From: Homalodisca vitripennis
Lineage: Eukaryota > Arthropoda > Insecta > Hemiptera > Cicadellidae
Assembly: GCF_021130785.1 (NCBI RefSeq)
Contig: NW_025776796.1
Coordinates: 248,001-312,000 of the forward strand
Direction: 5' to 3'
Length of the DNA stretch: 64,000 bases
The notes under the pieces were generated by a model. The model was not told where the DNA came from. It did not search any database and was given only the letters and a program-made list of their open reading frames with translations. The translations under genes and the position numbers were made by a program. This document shows, piece by piece, positions 47,902 through 60,288 of this stretch. Numbering within the stretch: position 1 is the first letter of the stretch; each line of letters opens with the position of its first letter.

Positions 47902-48389
47902 ATGTCCTTTTATTTCATGCTTTGTTATTCAAAGGAATAAGTATTATTATATTTATACATTTTTTTAACATTTCTAGCTAATGCATCATTTACGTATGTA
48001 GAATGATGCATTGAATTTAAACACCTAAGATATGCATTCAATATAATGTGTACAACAGACGTTACATTACTAACTTCTCAGTCAGTTCTTGGAAGCTGAC
48101 GTAAGAAACTTGCATTGTAATTAAGGATTTTTAACTTGGGATGATGACATTACTATAATAACATTAAGAAAATGTATTTTTTGGAATGGTACTTTTGCCA
48201 GGTTTTCGCTCGCATACGATACATAATTGCAAAATTATACATTTATTACAAATATGTAATTATATAAAATATTGCCTATATTTATGATATTATTCAGTAG
48301 AATATAATATTATTCGGTCGATACGCCACACTAGATGAGTGTTAAAACTATAATTCCTTTACATTTTAAAGATTTCGGTGATAGCAGCA

Positions 48390-49560
48390 AAATAGTATAT
48401 TGTGAAATAGCACTTCACTCTAGACTTCATTCGTTGTTGATTGGTAGCTTAAAAATTTTGGAGAGCAGAGTGAAGTTACACTCCTTATACGTAAATAATG
48501 TGAAATTAAAACAAATATTTTATTATATTCTTCACTTTTATTACGTGTTTTGCAATAGGGTTCGCTGGGTTTGCATGCCAAAATTTGAACTCTATAGCAT
48601 ATTTCACTTACGAGATAACCTGTGGATGGGTAAACATACAATTATACAAGAAAGTAAATTTTAATCTCATGGTAACCAAAGAGAATTCGTGTGAGTTTAC
48701 TATGTTCAATGGTAGGCTTCTATGACGCTCAGCCTAATTCCAAGGTTAGACAGCACCATTATATAATTCATTAATTATGACAGTCTTAGTAGAAACCTCA
48801 TGCAAGGTTTTATATCAGTACTCAAATAAAATTTCTGGTAAGGAAACGAGGGTACTACCACAAAGGTGTGCAATGGAATCATCTATTGCAAGTTAAAAGT
48901 TACATTGAGCACAATATATTATAATTTCTTTGTACTCTGTTAATAAATTTGGAATTACAATATCACATGATAGTATGCAGTTTGTTGACTATTTATTAAT
49001 TCACCAATCGTGGTTGCAAATAAGAACTATAAATATTCGCTCTGCCAAATCCGTACGATTGACCTGTGCACTACTATCAAACACAGTAACGCAGCTATGT
49101 TTGGAAAAGCTGATTCTATGTACGTGTTTAGTTAGGTCAGTCTACCTTTCTCTTATATGTGCAGCAACTGAAATCAACCATCTTCCACACAAGCAAATAT
49201 TACGTGAAATCAAATCTTCTAAACAGTACACATCTATGGTGAGAAGGATGATTCAGTGAGGCTGTGAATGTTAAGTGTTAACCCGTGGGTGGGGTTTCCT
49301 TTTAACATTTTTCGTTTTCGGTTACAAAATATTTTTGGATCGCTTTCGATGAACATGACTCGAGATTTAAGAAGTCTCAACAGCATCACATTTTAGACGC
49401 TGCAATAAGAAGACGCTGAACTCGAGCTAAACTCAACATACGTATTGAATCAGCCCTTCCCATCTTATCTGCGTTATTGAAGACTCAGTAGCTCCACCGC
49501 GCTTTTGGATCGTGTCAACATCGTAGTGCACTTAGTTGTGTACCTGATGAGACATGAGGA
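48390..49560 (+). repeat. ~1.1-kb dispersed repeat, copy 2 of 2
   Basis: It aligns with 42600-43740 in direct orientation. It then continues into the mariner-flanking sequence of segment copy III (TGTACCTGATGAGACATGAG near 49540). No coding sequence is supported. Confidence 0.7.
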
Positions 49561-49589
49561 TACACGGTGCATAATGAAAATAATGATCA

Positions 49590-50120
49590 TTATCTGGAAA
49601 AAAATTAATCATCAGATTGATAAAAATGGTGAAAATACTTCAAAATAGTCTCCTCCTGCATCAATACACCTGTGTAGACAATTCTACCACGCTTGGAAAG
49701 CACCCTGAAACTCTTATACCGGAACGCCTCTCAGTAGCTCGGATGTTCCTCACCGTCTCCCATTGCTATCCCTTCAGCTCTCTCTTCAGCCAGTGGAACA
49801 AAAATATCACACAGAGCTATGTCAGGGCTGTAAGTAGATTGGGGCACCACGGGGGTCTTGTTCTGGGTTGGGTAGTTGGCAACTAAGAATGCCGTGTGGC
49901 TGGGGGCATCTTTGGTGAAGCTTGAAGATGACTTTAATATCAGGCCGGACGCGGGCGATCCGGTGTTTCAGTCTCAAGCACCTCCAGATAAAGGACTGCG
50001 TTGACAGTTCTTTCTTGCGGTACAAACTCAAAATGGACGAGTATCCGAACGTCAAAGAAGACTAACAGTATTATTTTGATACGAGACATGCTCTTGTGCA
50101 CTTTTTGGGGTTCGGGAGAG
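49590..50120 (-). pseudogene. mariner transposase remnant (segment copy III)
   Basis: This is the inverted counterpart of the mariner at 2045 and 15792. Reading leftward: KSMSRIKIILLVFFD-like sequence near 50080, a region giving SSILSLYRKKELSTQSFIW in a shifted frame near 50030, ARVRPDIKVIFKL near 49955, and the C-terminal VENI-type region near 49760. It is more decayed than the other two, with several frame breaks and no complete catalytic set. Confidence 0.7.
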
Positions 50121-50439
50121 GAATGTTTGTACCATACGGAGCTCTTTCTTTCGGATTTATGGTTTTAATTTGTCCTGATGCTTTTGTATTGCAAATTTCT
50201 AAAGAAAATGTTTGCTTCGGTTATTCAGGCAATGGGTCACTCCAGTTGGGTGCCCTCTCGATTTAGAAGTTTAGCTGACGCATTATTCTGCAAAACGACT
50301 TATTTATTTTGTCATGAAACTGAAATTTTATTATTATCATTTACAAAGAGGAATTTTATTATAAAAATTAATATTATAATCTAATTATGCATTCCGAATA
50401 CTGCATAAATTAAATTGGCACATTATTATCTTTTGTATT

Positions 50440-51190
50440 GTGGAAGAGAGCTCTGGCGTGGATTTCTGTAACTAACAGAATTACGTAAATCTTCTAGAAC
50501 AAATTTAAGTCACAACTGTTTGGTGCTGTTTTTAATTTTTGAAATATATCAATTAAACCACAAATAATTGTCACTTTTATATCTTAAATAAAAATCAACG
50601 ACTAATTTTAACTCATTACGAATTTTTTGCTTACTAGCAACGCTAGAAATATTGTTGTAAAAGACAAATTAGAAAATGCTTCTCATAACAATATATACAT
50701 AGTTTTTATAAAATTACGCGAAAACTTCCAATATCTATTGGTGTCCATTCTGTACGAAATATTGTAAACTGATTCTCCCTGTACTGTTTGGGTACTAAGA
50801 GGATTATACATAGCACCAAACACGAATTAGTAGCTTTAAAACATAACAATGAAGTGTATTTACTATTTATTTTTAGACTTCTGTTAGCACTATATATAAT
50901 ATATTCTGATGTTCTGTGCTTTAAAAAATCGCTAAAACTAGATTTTAAACTGCTTTGTGTAACGAGAAAAAGTGAGTAAAAACTACGATTTATATTGAAT
51001 TAAAGTAACTAATCCTTGCAAGTCCTGCCCTGGTCCTGCTTCTGGCCATCACATCGTGTTCCTGGTACTACTTCCGTGACTAGCTGTGAATTGAGCGAAG
51101 TTTGAAAAATGCAGCGACAACACTTTAAAATTATTTTAAAACATTAAATTATAAATGCCATGTTGTTTCCATGGATATTAAATAATATTT
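50440..51190 (-). repeat. Block-family repeat, blocks C, B, A and 0 (inverted)
   Basis: Block C is at about 50445-50490 (GAGAGCTCTGGCGTGGATTT). Block B is CTCCCTGTAC (50775-50784) with GTACTAAGAG (50792-50801). Block A is at 51008-51085 (GGCCATCACATCGTGTTCCT). Block 0 is at about 51160-51178 (TTTCCATGGATATT). Order and spacing are as in the 1.1-1.85-kb copy. Confidence 0.72.
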
Positions 51191-52479
51191 TACTGAAACT
51201 GCTGCTTACGTTTCACCTGTCCCTTATATTGCTGACGTCACGGCTACTAATAAAACTAAACGCTTGTTTGCGGATTACCCCAACACTTATATTTTAGGGG
51301 CAAAAACGGGCAAATAAAACTTAAGTATAAAGATTCTAATAATTTTTTTTTCCCCGTTTCTGATGTATGTGCTATTTTGTTGGTGTTTGGATGCAATATC
51401 CAGGGACAATGTTTGAAATGACATGTTATACTATTACTAATTATTCTACAATAGTTTATATTATAAATGCAAACTCTTTTAAAGAATTTTGGATGTGTAA
51501 TAATCACGCTAACCCTATTGGGCAGATTTTAACCAAACTTAAAAAGACTATTACTTATATACAAAGAAAACGTATGCGTATTTGTATTTTAAAGTATTCC
51601 TTACAAAATAATTGGTGCGAAATTTGTATAATATTTAGTAAATTAAATATGAACTAAATTTTAAATTTAACAATGTAGTATTTCGCTGCTTACCTCGTGC
51701 GACAAGACGCAGTGTATTCAAGTATTTTGTATTTCAATAATATTACAAGTCATAGTAAGATGAAAATTGAAATAGCAAGTAAAATATATTATTTATATAA
51801 ATAGCAGCAATGACATATTAAACCAATTTACATATTCTCCTATCTTATAAAACACTTACCTTTAGCTTGTAATAAAGTAAAAACCCAGGTATTACAATTT
51901 AGGTACATTCACAAAACTAAGGTTATTTTAAAGAATAAACAAAAGTTTGTCTTTGCTGAACAAAATATTAAATTTTGGTAAATATTTTTTTGGGCTTTTA
52001 ATTTATAATCAAATGTTAATAACTCAAAAGTTTTGCAAGTAACTACGTTTTAAACGGCTATTGTCCACTGTATATTTTAAATCAGAAATCAAGAAGAGGA
52101 ATTTTCAGATATATGCTTTTCTCCAAAAAATGTTTAAGTGTTAAACCACAAAGAGGACTCACTAAAATTTACAATTAGTATTTTTCGAATGCAATTACAT
52201 TATACATATATCAACATTTGAAACCATCTTTTCATAAATTAATTACGGTTCCAGTTTTGTTGTAAATTAAATTGCAAATCTTACAACGCATAATGTCCAA
52301 AATTTCAAACGCATATAATTTTCTTGGTTATAGTTTTTATACGTCAAATAAATGTAAGAGATCACAGAGTATGGCGTTGATCTGTGAAACCCCCTTGAAC
52401 ACATCCTTCGTTGAAAACATGTTTCTGAAGGATTTGTGAAAGGAAAATCGTTGAAGTATAAGTTCTGAAATCATGAGTA

Positions 52480-53000
52480 ATACACAATATACCTGAATCA
52501 GCATTGCAATTTTACTATTATTTTATAACGTAAGATTAGAGAAGGCCCTTCCTACTGATGTGGGTATACAATCCAACTAGTCATAAACTAAATATACAAA
52601 CGTGCAATAGTATGACAACCAAAGGCAGTAACCGGGTCAGGTCGGAGCTTATTGCCCGACAGGATATCCTTAGGTTGCAAGCCGATCCGACCCAGTATTT
52701 AACCACAAAACAAAAACCTCAAACGGTTGTCAAGGTTTAATCCCGTAGATATAAAGCAACTGCAATAGCTTTGGCTCAAGACAAAAAGACCCTCCTATCA
52801 GAACCCTGCTATTTTCAAATGTTCTGTCTGCTTGTATGCAAGTGTCATCTCGACAACGAAATTGTGCAGGCAACTTCAAACTTCATACTTACATATTCTT
52901 ACAATATCAGTAAGTATCCATAACACGCATTACTAAAGTCAATAACTACAATATAACATACGCAAAAAGGTAGTAACTCAAAATATACTAGCAAAGTAAG
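52480..53000 (-). pseudogene. Decayed LINE RT fragment (segment copy III)
   Basis: This is the inverted counterpart of 12410-13110. The stretches CAGTAACCGGGTCAG (52628), TTATTGCC, AGGATATCCTTAGG (52660-52680) and AGTATTTAACCA (52695-52706) match 12870-12990. The reading frame is destroyed. Confidence 0.5.
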
Positions 53001-53600
53001 TAAATATCACGTTATCACCAACCACAATAACAATTACAAACAGCCGCCGATGGAAAAAACAAACATCAGCAAAATCAAAACAAAACGCTAATTGGCCAAC
53101 AATAAGAGAGCACTCACTTGAGTCAGTATACCAGGGGGTAAGTCCGTCCCACTTGGCAGGGAGTGAGTGGGGAACGAGGAACAACAACCCCGCCAACAGA
53201 GTACTATAAGGTGTCATTGTCTTGCCTTTGGTACAACTAAAACATCCTATATAGCGGTGTCACTTCACACAGAACAGTTTGTGCACTTAAGTGCATCGGG
53301 TTTATTTTTATACGTCCGTAACAGGAAACTAATCGAACTTGGAAGGTCATTAAACGATTATTTGCCAATTGTCCCTGGTTGAAAACACTTATCTCACATC
53401 AACCACGTTATCGGTAATCAAAACGAAAGGGAGTAGATATGATTTCTACGTAATCTTCTTTCTTATCGTCCAGTTTATCTTCCTCTACCTGCTCGGTTGA
53501 ATGTTTTTCTTTTCTTTTATTTCATTGAGTTATCAATTAATTTGTCAAGAAAACCTAATAAAAGTTTGAAACAACTAGGAAGAGTGGGGAATTTACATGT
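53000..53600. other. Mixed-composition stretch, nothing recognised
   Basis: Short open frames exist on both strands, including a minus-strand one (53217-52978) with a hydrophobic start. None shows a domain I know. Confidence 0.4.
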
Positions 53601-53639
53601 TGATCACATAGCGTATCACACTAATCCTCCCAATACACA

Positions 53640-53920
53640 AAAATATCGATCACTATTCAAGCGGAAGGGAATGAGCCCGGACGAAATGACCCGAACGGGA
53701 CCGAAGCAGCTAGTGTCCGCGCGAGCGAAGCGCACACAGCGAACTGACACAGAGTCGTCAGCCGCCTCAGCCCGGCACAGGTAGTAGGCACACCCCGCCA
53801 GCACTCGCACGTACGCACAGGCACCCCATTGTTCAGGTTATTTACGAGACCTGCGGCTATCCTTACCTTTCCGGAAGACCTTTTGGTGCTGCTGGCATGC
53901 GCAAATGTTCGCATCGAGAT
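53640..53920. other. GC-rich, CpG-containing island
   Basis: GC and CpG content rise sharply (for example GTCCGCGCGAGCGAAGCGCA near 53717) in AT-rich surroundings. Short open frames are present on both strands without recognisable domains. A promoter or first-exon region is one explanation. See the neighbouring minus-strand TATA box. Confidence 0.4.
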
Positions 53921-53964
53921 GCTAATAGAGCAGCACTCTTCCTCGTCTAGATGTGGGTTTTATA
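53867..53964 (-). promoter_or_regulatory. Candidate TATA promoter and first coding exon
   Basis: On the minus strand, TATAAAA (53964-53958) lies about 45 bp upstream of ATG (53914-53912). The frame runs 16 codons (MRTFAHASSTKRSSGK) to a good splice donor, AAG followed by GTAAGG (donor at 53866), in phase 0. I could not find the next exon, so this remains a candidate only. Confidence 0.3.
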
Positions 53965-54699
53965 GTCCATAGACTGAGTCACTGTCGAATGGCTGATGTA
54001 TTGTATGAGTCGAATCGCATGAGATTTTTAGGTTTGATTAAGACTGCCCTGTGCAGACTTTGCTCATTCATCCAAGCGCCCACTTTCCAGCCAGTATACA
54101 TAAGGGAATAACTCTAGATTGACTGCGATATTTCAATCAGAGTCAGCGTAGGAACTGACAATCGGGTTTGTCTCTCGGCCAACACAATCAGACCAAATTT
54201 ACCAATCCCTGGCTTGTTAGAAGTTCAATTCAAATTTATGGTCCTTAAATTCTCTGACTACAGGGCTATTAATTTAATGATCCTCTGTAAACCTTATAAA
54301 GTATCAAGACTACACAGGTCACCTACACTCATTCAGGATTGACAAGGAATAAACAAATAGATGGTGCGATTGGCCTCAAATTCAAATGAAGCGTGACACA
54401 TTAAAGAATTAATTATAATTCATCCAACATTTCATTCACTTATGAATTGAAATGATAATCTTGAAAACTACGGTAATCTTGAGCTTTAGGCCTGTGAACA
54501 ATTGTTTTCGATGTATCACTCCAAATTTGTTATTCATAATTTTAGCTATAACTCAATTTTATTTATAAAGTTAGAAAAGTAATTTCCTGATTTTAGATGT
54601 CTTTATTTTTGCACGAAAATACAAGTGATTACAGTGATCAAACATCGGGCGAAAGACACAGTTATTACTAAGTGTATGCTTTTAAAAATGCTTGGAAAT

Positions 54700-55980
54700 G
54701 GCCGAGGACAGTATAAGTGGACATCGACTTGGATTTTGGAACCAAGTGACCAGCGCCCTCGGTAGAACTTGCAAATGGGACGAGCACAGTGTGGATGTCC
54801 TTCGACGAATTTATGTACCAAGTGACCAGCGCCCTCGGTAGAACTTGGAAATGGGACGAGCAGTGTGGATGTACTTCGACAAATTTTTGTACCAAGTGAC
54901 CAGCGCCCTCGGTAGAAGTTGGAAATGGGACGAGCACAGTGTGGATGTCCTTCGACGAATTTTGGTACCAAGTGACCAGCGCCCTCGGTAGAACTTGCAA
55001 ATGGGACGAGCACAGTGTGGATGTCCTTCGACGAATTTTGGTACCAAGTGACCAGCGCCCTCGGTAGAACTTGCAAATGGGACGAGCACAGTGTGGATGT
55101 CCTTCGACGAATTTTGGTACCAAGTGACCAGCGCCCTCAGTAGAACTTGCAAATGGGACGAGGAGTGTGGATGTACTTCGACAAATTTTGGTACCAAGTG
55201 ACCAGCGTCCTCGGTAGAACTTGCAAATGGGACGAGCACAGTGTGGATGTCCTTCGACGAATTTATGTACCAAGTGACCAGCGCCCTCGGTAGAACTTGC
55301 AAATGGGACGAGCACAGTGTGGATGTCCTTCGACGAATTTTGGTACCAAGTGACCAGCGCCCTCAGTAGAACTTGCAAATGGGACGAGGAGTGTGGATGT
55401 ACTTCGACAAATTTTGGTACCAAGTGACCAGCGTCCTCGGTAGAACTTGCAAATGGGACGAGCACAGTGTGGATGTCCTTCGACGAATTTATGTACCAAG
55501 TGACCAGCGCCCTCGGTAGAACTTGCAAATGGGACGAGCACAGTGTGGATGTCCTTCGACGAATTTATGTACCAAGTGACCAGCGCCCTCGGTAGAACTT
55601 GCAAATGGGACGAGCACAGTGTGGATGTCCTTCGACGAATTTATGTACCAAGTGACCAGCGCCCTCGGTAGAACTTGCAAATGGGACGAGCACAGTGTGG
55701 ATGTCCTTCGACGAATTTTTGTACCAAGTGACCAGCGCCCTCGGTAGAACTTGCAAATGGGACGAGCACAGTGTGGATGTCCTTCGACGAATTTAGGTAC
55801 CAAGTGACCAGCGCCCTCGGTAGAACTTGCAAATGGGACGAGCACAGTGTGGATGTCCTTCGACGAATTTTGGTACCAAGTGACCAGCGCCCTCGGTAGA
55901 ACTTGGAAATGGGACGAGCAGTGTGGATGTACTTCGACAAATGTTGGTACCAAGTGACCAGCGTCCTCGGTAGAACTTAG
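54700..55980. repeat. Minisatellite, 17 units of 73-76 bp
   Basis: The string ACCAAGTGACCAGCG recurs about every 76 bp from 54741 to 55947 (17 occurrences). Units run through GGTAGAACTTG, AATGGGACGAGCACAGTGTG and TCCTTCGACGAATTT. Short units lack three bases (GAGCAGTG or GAGGAGTG) and carry GTACTTCGACAAA. A 225-bp block of three units is duplicated (55119-55343 and 55344-55568), a higher-order repeat. The edge unit at 54690-54740 is degenerate. The minus strand is open in all three frames because no stop occurs in the unit and 76 is not a multiple of three. The long frames are therefore expected by construction, not evidence of a gene. Confidence 0.95.
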
Positions 55981-57480
55981 TGTAAACGGCCATTAATCTA
56001 CGTGACATACCTCTGTGTCTTCCAGTCCACGAGTGTTGTGTTGATTTTCATGATCTCTGTATTGTGGTAATTTAGTCACTCTCTTAGTGTTCTTCAGCAG
56101 GTGTTGGTAAAGTTCTTACTAGTATTTTCTTAGTCACAGTTCACCAATTTTTGTACATCGGAGTTGATTTGGGAAAGGTATATTTAAATAAATTTTATGA
56201 CATTTATAAGACGTGTTTAATTTTCTATAACTTATGATACTTTATTCATTTATTTCCATGGTTACACTGCTGTCTGTTGGAAATTGTGGCCATATTGTTT
56301 ATTAATGATTGTTGGTAGTTATAAAGCACTAAATACTTTTTAATCAATACGCGCTAGTGGCATACAGACGACATTTCAGCACATGTTAAATACAAAAACA
56401 CCAATGTGTTTCTTAAGTTAGAAAATAAGTAAATTAAATGTGTCTAGCCAAAGAGAGAAAATATCAAACCATGTTGTTAATTAATATTTCTGAGAAATTT
56501 TCAGAAAGCCGGTTAAAATAGTAGATATAAATTCACTAACGATTCGATTTTGTGCAGCTCTGTTTTGTTTCCTATAGTGCAATTAATTAGGAATCCTAAA
56601 AATCTTCAAATTGTTTTAAACCGAAATACTTTAAATCCCGTAACATATGGTTTGGTCTCCTTTGCAGGCTAGGCAGTCAAACTATGTATTAAAAAAGACA
56701 CATCGAGTGTAATTTAAATTTATGTTCCTTTCCATTTGCATTACATAAAAGTGAACAGTTGAATATACAATTTAGCCTACGTGCAATCCGGTTGTATGCC
56801 AAAAACTCGTTCAGGTTATCAAATACTGACGATAAAAAGCTTTTTAGGCGAATGTCAAGTGACTTGTGGAATTTCTACCAATTTGGTAACCTGATAAAAT
56901 GAACACCTGCCTGTGAGAGCAAGTGTTCATACACCTATACCTCCTATTCCGCACAGGAAGTTCTCTGCCTCCAGACGTATACCAATGTATATCTCGACCA
57001 CTATTAGGAAGTTCAGACATTTGATGCAAAGTTGATCCCAAAATGTAAAGGCCTGGTAAAGTCCAGCAACTGTACTATTTGGCTAACGACTTTAAATCAT
57101 AAAAGCCAGAGGCTAAAAATAAGCAAACGTGATTCCATGCCAAACCTCGATCGAGGTGTATTCCAACGAATTTTGAATTATTGACTTCTTCCAGTATGGA
57201 GTCTGCTAACATGCCATACTACGGTCTCTTCGACCCGAGAGGATTACTCATTAAAGCCTTAGTTACAATTGACCGTCGGCACAGACGTTCATCAATTTTT
57301 CAATTTATGGACAATTAAAAAAAAACAATACAGTAAATGAATATTTGAATTATTATCAAATTTCTTTCTGGTTTCTAACAAAAAAAATGATATTATTCAG
57401 CATTTAGCAGATATTAAAAAAAAATATCCGTAAAATATACTGCGCAAAGACAAAAACCATGGAATCATTCTGGGAGTTTC
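55981..57480. other. AT-rich stretch, nothing recognised
   Basis: I see no supportable feature. Confidence 0.5.
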
Positions 57481-57499
57481 TTATTATCAGTTGGAGGGT

Positions 57500-58262
57500 T
57501 AAAGGGCCGGTAAACGGACTGTAGGTCCACGTCATAACACTGCCGGAAGCATTTCATACCTACTTCTTAAGGGGTGGACAGTAGGTCCACGGTACCGGCC
57601 TGGGACTCACTGTCCGACTCACGGGTTTCTTTTGACGAGGGGTTGATAAGGGATCGTCGTACTCACACTGCAGCACTTGAATGGATGTTTCGAAATCTAA
57701 ACTCTATATCTGCTAAATAATTTTCAGTACACTACATAAGACAGCTGCAAAAAGAATGAAACGAAATTATATACATAAAATAAAGTCAGGTTAGTACGCC
57801 ATTTCTAACTTAAGAATGTCTAACCATTATAGTGTCTACTGGTATAGACAGTATTATACAAACGATGGTCCAATATAAGGAATAACTAATACAAACTTAC
57901 TGTAGATGTTTATGATTCATTAGGACAATGCCAAATTAATCAGATAGTAATATAATGCTATATGGAATTCGTTAAGATATATTCCCTATTAGTAATCCAC
58001 TTCATATGTGATAGCTTGAGTAAACTATTGTTAATATTTGCTGCTTTAGCAGTACGCTGTGCGAATGTAGTGGAAGCATCACTGACCAGAGTAAAGAATA
58101 AGTACAGGTAGAAAAACTAATGCACAGCCAGATCAGTTTTGAAAAGTAGGACAGTTAGTCCACAGGTGTCGGCGTGGACTAACTGTCCTACCCTGCAGAA
58201 AAGTGACGTCAGCCACCCTCGTCAAACTAGGCGTGGACCTACAGTCCTACAATCTAAAGGGC
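57500..58262. mobile_element. Palindrome-rich MITE with subterminal motifs
   Basis: Near the left end GACTGTAGGTCCACG (57517-57531) is mirrored near the right end by CGTGGACCTACAGTC (58232-58246). GGGCC/GGCC sequences sit at both outer edges. A further copy GGACAGTAGGTCCAC lies at 57576-57590. A perfect 18-bp hairpin, GTAGGACAGTTAGTCCAC (58146-58163) with its complement (58174-58191), lies near the right end. The middle is AT-rich and non-coding. The layout suits a non-autonomous DNA transposon. Confidence 0.65.
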
Positions 58263-59035
58263 CACACCAAGTGATGGGTTTGTTGATGTTGTTAACCAGA
58301 ATTTGATGGTACCTATGAGAAATTTTAGATCTATAGTGTTTTTCTGTATCATTTTATTTAAACTACAATCCAAGCCATCTTCAAGTAATCGATGACCCGA
58401 TCTATGTGAAATGGTGTATTACAAAGTCAATAAGTATTAAACCCTACTGGAAAATACGTAACGTTTATTTCATTTCTAGACAAATAAAACGTTTCGTTAG
58501 AAAGTTATCAACATTATGTTTCGGTAACATTGTTATGACTTTATTTTAAACTTCTCTTTTGAACTGTTTTAAACTACAAGTAACTTTGGTTTAAACTGTT
58601 CCAAGAGGGCAAACAAAGACATAAAGTTCGGTTTAATAAAGAAGGATTGATCGGTTTCTTATTTGAGAAGCAAGTTTCAGTTGAAGCCAAGTTGGTCGTT
58701 GCTGAGGTGGAGTTTCTACAAAGAATATCAGCAACTGATGAGACGAACTCAGAGTTTCTGCTGAAGAACCTTGTGCTGAAGTAGTTTGTGACAACTTGTC
58801 ATTAATCAACTGTTTTATCAAGCTCTTCAAACGTTCTGTCCATGATAAAAAGCCTTAAGTAACAACTTCGTTGTTGTGTTTGTAAATTAGTTCATTAACA
58901 AAACATCTTACTACCAGTATGATCTCAATCTTGTCTCTTTACTCATTTGTGGTAGGCAAAAATGAATCAAACTAAATATTATGCATTTAAATTTTACGCA
59001 ATATTATTTATATACATTAGTAAATATATAGGTTG
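58263..59035. other. AT-rich stretch, nothing recognised
   Basis: A minus-strand frame (58830-58633; Ser/Gln-rich) is open for 65 codons, but I do not recognise it. Confidence 0.4.
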
Positions 59036-59090
59036 AATCACAAAAAATTACTTGCTACACCGGGACTAGAACCCGAGTCACCCTTTAAGA
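59036..59090 (-). repeat. tRNA-like SINE, 3' half (inverted)
   Basis: Reading leftward: CTCGGGTTCTAGTCCCGG (T arm with box B), TAGCAA, then TTTTTTGTGATTCAA, the same tail as at 8071-8102 and 10696-10727. The 5' half is missing. Confidence 0.65.
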
Positions 59091-60285
59091 TATATAACCA
59101 ACACAATGTGAAAATTAATTCATTTAATTATAATACAAATTTAATTGTTATCTGATAATACAGTACATAAACAATTTACGCATAAATATTTACAGTAATT
59201 TTTGTGTTAAATTATTTAGATGTATAGGTACCCCATTTTCCTCTACTTTATACCCAGTTTTTATAAAGATAAAAAAAATTTGTAAACTTTGTTACAAATT
59301 TGTTAGTATTGTATGACTAGCTCGTTAACCGTTTTTTCTACGGCACTTGTAACTTTTGCGATCGTTAACATGACCGAGCTGTTTCCAAAACGATGTGATA
59401 TTGTTTGTGATTGAAAGACAGAGAGATGTTCTTGTTTAGAGGATACCAAATATATTGTCGTGTTTGATTTGTAACTAGCCAAACATTTAAGATTGTGTTT
59501 TAAGATTTTAAATCATAATTATCAAATCGATTTCAATTGTTCGACATGTACAAATAATACAATTACAGTAACATTAGTTTATATTAGGGAAATAAAAAAC
59601 TGAAAATGTTTTAAATTTAATTGTTTACACAGCATTTGATAGTAACCATTCGTAAAAATCACCACGAAGTAGGTTAAATTCATTTTAAAAATCGTTCACA
59701 AATATTTTAACCACTAACAGCTTGTATTAAAAACATAACATTTTAATGATTAATTTCTCTTTACTGTATGACTATTGACACAAAACACATTGGTATATCC
59801 TAATAACATATGTATTACAGCATCAAATTGTATAAACAACGTATACAGTATAATCGTCAATATGCGAGGAAGCGCCTTCTATTTGTTGGTCGGCTACATT
59901 TAGTTAAGAAGTATTCATATTGCCTACTTGACGCCGCACTTTTCAACGATTCATATATTGTGAGCTGCACCGTTTTCCTCTAGAAATATTTCTAGAACAT
60001 TTCATCCTCACAAATTGCATTTTATATTTTTAAGAATAATATAAAATGCATTAAAATTAAATTGGAATAAGAGAACCCTATTACATTTTTTAACGGTTGC
60101 TTTAGTAATGAAAACATTAATTTAACAATAATAATACACAAAAGTAGGAAATGGCATTTTATTGAATTAAGAATACAAGAATGGCATCTAGAATACAAAA
60201 TAATCTATACAGCCACTTTGCGTGAAGCTCTATTACTATGTATCATAGAAGTTACACAAAATATTAAACATTGATAGAGCTGATA
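59091..60285. other. AT-rich stretch, nothing recognised
   Basis: No supportable feature is seen. Confidence 0.5.
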
Positions 60286-60288
60286 GTC

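Larger units (their letters stand above)
46720..53000 (-). repeat. Segmental duplication, copy III (inverted, diverged)
   Basis: Read on the minus strand, this follows copy II from about 12.8 kb to 17.94 kb. The landmarks are the LINE fragment (52.48-53.0 kb), sequence matching 360-430 near 51.8 kb, blocks A-B-C (50.44-51.19 kb), the mariner (49.59-50.12 kb) and the 3.7-kb region (47.22-47.66 kb). An extra ~1.7 kb (47.66-49.4 kb) holds a SINE tail with (TA)n and the 1.1-kb repeat. Divergence from copies I and II is clearly greater than between I and II. Confidence 0.75.

Noticed and set aside
54700..55980. CRISPR-like array
   Set aside because: Units are contiguous with no unique spacers. 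The organism type and unit length fit a minisatellite.
54603..56008. Many long overlapping minus-strand open frames with repeated LVTWY and SSKDIHT peptides
   Set aside because: All arise from the stop-free 76-bp minisatellite read in three frames. No start context, domain or flanking exon supports a gene.
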